From the NCBI GenBank assembly GCA_031119195.1, contig JAVHYG010000072.1, positions 1 through 8,489 of the forward strand: DNA of 8,489 nucleotides, given 5' to 3'. Under the pieces are notes generated by a model, which searched no databases, was not told where the DNA came from, and saw only the letters and a program-made list of their open reading frames with translations. Below, piece by piece: positions 5,047 to 8,489 of this stretch. Origin of the DNA: Rickettsiella sp. (GTDB lineage Bacteria; Pseudomonadota; Gammaproteobacteria; Diplorickettsiales; Diplorickettsiaceae). The first letter of the stretch is position 1, and each line of letters begins with the position of its first letter. The position numbers and the translations under genes were made by a program.

Positions 5047-8000
5047 ATGAAAAATTTGGAAGAACCATCACAGTTTAATACGAGTGAATATTTATCTAAT
5101 TTAAGACAACAATTAAGAGATAATTTGCCTTTAGCTCAACTGCAATTACTTAATAAAAAGGAAATTAGCTGTTTACAAGCAAATGCAGCTGACTATCAAA
5201 AAGTCAAAGCAATACATGCTTTATTGAGCGATTGTCAAGAAGAAAAACTTGATCTACTTTGTCGTTACCTGCTAAATAAGCTAATTTCCCGACAGGTATA
5301 TAAGTTATACAGAAATGACTTAAAACTTACCCAACTTAATTCTGAAAAAAAATGGCACTTAAAAGCATTAAAAGAATTATCAGAAAGTAGTCATTCCTAC
5401 TTTAAAGGAAAGCTAAATAAGTTCGTAATTAATTCTCTATGTCAGTCACATGATCATATTTTTAAAAATCTAGTAACAGGACTAATTAATACTTTAGGTA
5501 TTAGTACTTATGCACTGATAGGTGTCAACCTGAAACGCATACAAAATAATAACGCTTTCCTGAACCATATTGTGGAAAAAAACCTACTTCTTAAAATTAA
5601 AGAAGGTGTTTATTTAAAAGAAATGAACCCAGACCATGTCTCTTCCTATGATAAAGAACGTAAATTTGCTCCTAAAGTAGACGGGAATTTAAAACCCGAA
5701 ACAAAGCCAGAAAGTAAAGTGAGCCTTAATCCTAAGTACCTTAAAAATAATTTTGAAAAAAATATACAATTATTGGATACAAAGTCGCTTAGGCGTGGAG
5801 GCAAAGTATTTATACGTGTCAATTTTAAAGAACTTAGTTTTCAAAAACCATCTGCCAAAGCAATTATACCATTTGTTTTTACACTGGGGGCCATTGGGAT
5901 TGCTACAGGGTCAATCAACTTACATTTGCATGGTAAGCAAGAATTAACAATAAGCACTTTTGAAAAGCTAAGCATTTTCTTTCGAGGGTTTGTTGTCTAT
6001 TTAACACCTAATGTGTTACCTACCCCCAAAAGTTTTTTGCAATATCAAAAAGAAAAAGCTTTAGCCGATCAATTAGCCAAGCAAGGCACCAAGTTTTTAA
6101 AAGTAGTTCAATTATTTGATGTTTATTATGTTGGTTTAGGTCAAATTACTGAATATAAAGATAAGAAAAGTTGTATATTGAAGATCGAACCTAGTTTTTC
6201 TTACGTAAACTTTGATCAAAAAAGACCCGATTTGGGCGAAAAGCTAATACATTTTTTGGTGAGAAGAAAAAAATATTATCAAAAATCTCGTAGAACACCC
6301 GATTTAATTAGTCACGATACCGAACTTTATTGTGCACCTGAATTTAGTGCCCAGGATGAAGCATCTGGTACAGGTTCAAATGATGAATCGCTTTATCGTT
6401 GTCAAAATGGCTTTGCGCTTAGAAATAAAACACGAGCAACCCATGCAACGGCCAAGGTATTTTTTGATTTAAGATTAACCAAGCGTGGTGAAATAATTGG
6501 TTCGCAACAAGCTATAAATGTTGTTGACGCATCGCAAATTTTGGGAGGTGTGCTCAATTATGACGGTAATATGATCAAAACAAACCATCCAAACCCTGTG
6601 GAAATAAAAACCAAGAACATGAATTTTTTTCTTGGCCGTCCTGACTTAGTCGATATAGTCAATTTAACGTTACACCGTCCACTTGAGTTTGTAATTACAT
6701 TAGGGGGGGCAACACCTGAATTAGTTGATAAATTAATTAATTCTCCTCGTGGACTACTTTCTCCACATACCTACGTCTATAGCACACTACTTGAACCGCA
6801 CCAATACATTATCGAACTTGGTAACGGCGCGATAGACATTCATCTAACCGTAGCAAAAGAGATTAATTTAGAATTTGGTCTTGCAATGGATGACTTGCTA
6901 AATCGACTATTGGTACGTCGTGATAAGGTAGAGATAAGTGATGCTAATGAAGCTGGTAATTCAAAGTTTGTAAATCTTATTTGCGCTTTAGATAAAACGA
7001 TAATCAATCTTCATTTGCTTCATGATGTTCAGATTTTCTTAGCAGATGAGGATGGTAATCGAGTTTGGTTTCAAGCTCATGACTTAAATAGTTTTTTTAT
7101 GCTGCATTCTTTTGCAGCAACGGTTTCTGCGGAAGATGAATTACAGTTGTGCCATAAATATCAGCAGAATCGAAAAGATCAACAGGTAACTTGTTTAATG
7201 GTTGACGCTATTGAAGGAGCCCAAGGAGATGTATTTTATGTAGATGAAAGAGGACATGGCTGGTACCTGGTATCAAATGTTGAAAGCAAAGAAATTATCT
7301 TTATACCTTTTTTCGGTAAAGGTACTCATTATTTATCACCTAATGAAATATCCAATTTTTTTGCGCTGGGTATTTCATTTCCTCTTGAAAATATTAAGTA
7401 TTATAGGGATACCAATGATTTGATATTAGGAAAAAAAGGGGCTTATTTTGAAGACTTTTCGTTACGTTTAGACAATTATTACAAGGATCCTTCATTATGG
7501 ACCTCCCTAAATTTAATTTATATAGAGGTAGACACGTTTTTTGATTGTGATACAGGTGAACATTGTCTTTCAGGAAAAGCGTTGGAAGCCCCTAGTCAAG
7601 AGGCTATTCTTTTTGAAGATGAAATAAAGAACTACGAACGAGGATTGTTTAAGTATTATCGCTTGTCTGAAACTAACAGCAAGAGACAAGTCATTTATCA
7701 TAACCAGCATCGTTTAAATAATGGAAAATGGAACACTGTAATAAAAAAAGAAAAACGCTTTGGCTTTGTTAAGCTACAGGGTGCTAACGTTACCGATATT
7801 GACGTGTACGTCGTAGGTCCAGATCTTATTTTTTATGTTAAAACACAGAGTATCACTGTGTTCGAGTTTGAATTTAAAAATTGGGATGTTTCCTCGGATC
7901 ACCGAATACAAGGATTTATATTTGATGGAGTAATTAACGATAAATTTGATAATTTATCAAGTTTTTCAAATGAAGATATTAATTTAATTAAACGTCGTCT

Positions 8001-8489
8001 TAAGAAACTATTAAAAAAAGCAAAAATGCATGATAAGCTCAAACACCTGTTAAGCCCGTTGCATTTAGGGCTTTTGAAAGGTTTAATCGTGGATTATTTA
8101 TATACGACCGAACGGAGAATTTTCAATAGTAAAAAAAGAATTATCGCTAAAAGTTTAGGTTTTGATAATGAAGAAGATTTAACGAGCTTTTATTTTATTT
8201 TTAAAGTTTCTTACGCCGCCAATAGTCCTGATTTTAACTTATTCAAAAAGAATATGTTACAGAAAATAGCGCGAGCACTGAATTTGTTTGCCCTATCTGC
8301 TTGTATTTCTAGGGATGTGTTTTTAGTCGAAATGCTTTTCCCTATGTTGACTATTCCAGAGGCACCTTTTAATAAAACGATTTGTCAACGCCGCACATTT
8401 AAAACACTGTCAATTGAAGCAATTATTCAAGAAGAAATTACACCGGAAAGTTTGAAAAAAGTAAAAAATTGGTTATTTGCGGCAAAAGA
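5047..8489 (+). CDS. large toxin-like protein, C-terminus beyond window
   Basis: One frame stays open from ATG 5047 to the window edge, giving at least 1147 residues. AGGAAG at 5034-5039, seven bases upstream, supports this start. Residues 1-258 are helical and charged, with no signal peptide. Residues 272-290 (AIIPFVFTLGAIGIATGSI) form a membrane-capable segment. A Cys-bearing stretch follows (about 426-460, DTELYCAPEFSAQDE then LYRCQNGFAL). The remainder to about 965 is beta-rich. Two segments, about 783-804 (IKYYRDTNDLIL, then FEDF) and 918-961 (GPDLIFYV, then FEFKNWD, then FIFDG), resemble the modules that accompany RTX/hemolysin calcium-binding repeats, but canonical GGxGxD nonapeptides are absent. 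Residues 979-1147 are helical again. From memory the order recalls LifA/Efa1-type and TcdA/TcdB-pore toxins of host-associated bacteria; the catalytic DXD or Cys protease parts of such toxins are not seen here. Other options are a large adhesin or a secreted effector. The coding sequence is certain; the family is a tentative call. Confidence 0.8.
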   Translation, partial: MKNLEEPSQFNTSEYLSNLRQQLRDNLPLAQLQLLNKKEISCLQANAADYQKVKAIHALLSDCQEEKLDLLCRYLLNKLISRQVYKLYRNDLKLTQLNSEKKWHLKALKELSESSHSYFKGKLNKFVINSLCQSHDHIFKNLVTGLINTLGISTYALIGVNLKRIQNNNAFLNHIVEKNLLLKIKEGVYLKEMNPDHVSSYDKERKFAPKVDGNLKPETKPESKVSLNPKYLKNNFEKNIQLLDTKSLRRGGKVFIRVNFKELSFQKPSAKAIIPFVFTLGAIGIATGSINLHLHGKQELTISTFEKLSIFFRGFVVYLTPNVLPTPKSFLQYQKEKALADQLAKQGTKFLKVVQLFDVYYVGLGQITEYKDKKSCILKIEPSFSYVNFDQKRPDLGEKLIHFLVRRKKYYQKSRRTPDLISHDTELYCAPEFSAQDEASGTGSNDESLYRCQNGFALRNKTRATHATAKVFFDLRLTKRGEIIGSQQAINVVDASQILGGVLNYDGNMIKTNHPNPVEIKTKNMNFFLGRPDLVDIVNLTLHRPLEFVITLGGATPELVDKLINSPRGLLSPHTYVYSTLLEPHQYIIELGNGAIDIHLTVAKEINLEFGLAMDDLLNRLLVRRDKVEISDANEAGNSKFVNLICALDKTIINLHLLHDVQIFLADEDGNRVWFQAHDLNSFFMLHSFAATVSAEDELQLCHKYQQNRKDQQVTCLMVDAIEGAQGDVFYVDERGHGWYLVSNVESKEIIFIPFFGKGTHYLSPNEISNFFALGISFPLENIKYYRDTNDLILGKKGAYFEDFSLRLDNYYKDPSLWTSLNLIYIEVDTFFDCDTGEHCLSGKALEAPSQEAILFEDEIKNYERGLFKYYRLSETNSKRQVIYHNQHRLNNGKWNTVIKKEKRFGFVKLQGANVTDIDVYVVGPDLIFYVKTQSITVFEFEFKNWDVSSDHRIQGFIFDGVINDKFDNLSSFSNEDINLIKRRLKKLLKKAKMHDKLKHLLSPLHLGLLKGLIVDYLYTTERRIFNSKKRIIAKSLGFDNEEDLTSFYFIFKVSYAANSPDFNLFKKNMLQKIARALNLFALSACISRDVFLVEMLFPMLTIPEAPFNKTICQRRTFKTLSIEAIIQEEITPESLKKVKNWLFAAK
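6703..6709 (+). repeat. G7 homopolymer tract inside the toxin-like gene
   Basis: Seven consecutive G bases (codons TTA GGG GGG GCA, residues about 552-555) stand out in an AT-rich gene that otherwise avoids such runs. The frame is intact on both sides, so the gene is 'on' in this sequence. A one-base slip would break the protein near its middle. Seven is at the short end for phase-variable tracts. Confidence 0.6.

Noticed and set aside
5753..5947. 64-codon + strand frame within the toxin-like gene
   Set aside because: It lies wholly inside the long 5047 frame in another phase and has no ribosome binding site.
5047..8489. Frameshift or pseudogene in the large frame
   Set aside because: I translated the whole frame by hand and found no internal stop; it remains open to the edge.

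Overview
The window reads as chromosomal DNA of a low-GC gammaproteobacterium. The YchF and ABC-F proteins look gammaproteobacterial, and a Pth-like tail sits just before ychF, the usual order in that class. AT-rich codon use next to a very large toxin-like gene suggests a host-associated lineage such as the Legionellales (Coxiella/Rickettsiella/Diplorickettsia relatives). That placement is inference; no rRNA or species marker is present. Every gene I can support is on the + strand.

Region 1 (1-2773) is conserved housekeeping. It holds the last codons of a probable peptidyl-tRNA hydrolase gene (pth), the complete GTPase/ATPase gene ychF, and, 17 bases later, a complete ABC-F ATPase gene of the YbiT type. 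All three act on or around the ribosome, and the tight spacing suggests one transcription unit.

Region 2 (2774-5046) is accessory in character. A 142-base spacer has a TATAAT box whose last two bases overlap an ATG. That ATG starts a short imperfect tandem copy of the beginning of the next gene. The gene (2916-4586) encodes a 556-residue, helix-rich protein that I do not recognise. A 460-base gap follows. It contains three CAGGAT words, a second TATAAT box and a 136-base nested inverted-repeat element (4870-5005) with a GC-rich insert in its left arm. The element lies directly in front of the next gene.

Region 3 (5047 to the right edge) is one uninterrupted reading frame of at least 1147 codons that leaves the window. 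I read it as a large toxin-like protein: a helical N-terminus, one membrane-capable segment near residues 272-290, and beta-rich segments that resemble degenerate RTX-associated modules. The overall look recalls the LifA/Efa1 and TcdA/TcdB-pore class of giant toxins, but no glycosyltransferase or protease motif is visible in the part seen. The most interesting features are this gene, the structured repeat in front of it, and the unrecognised helical protein beside it.
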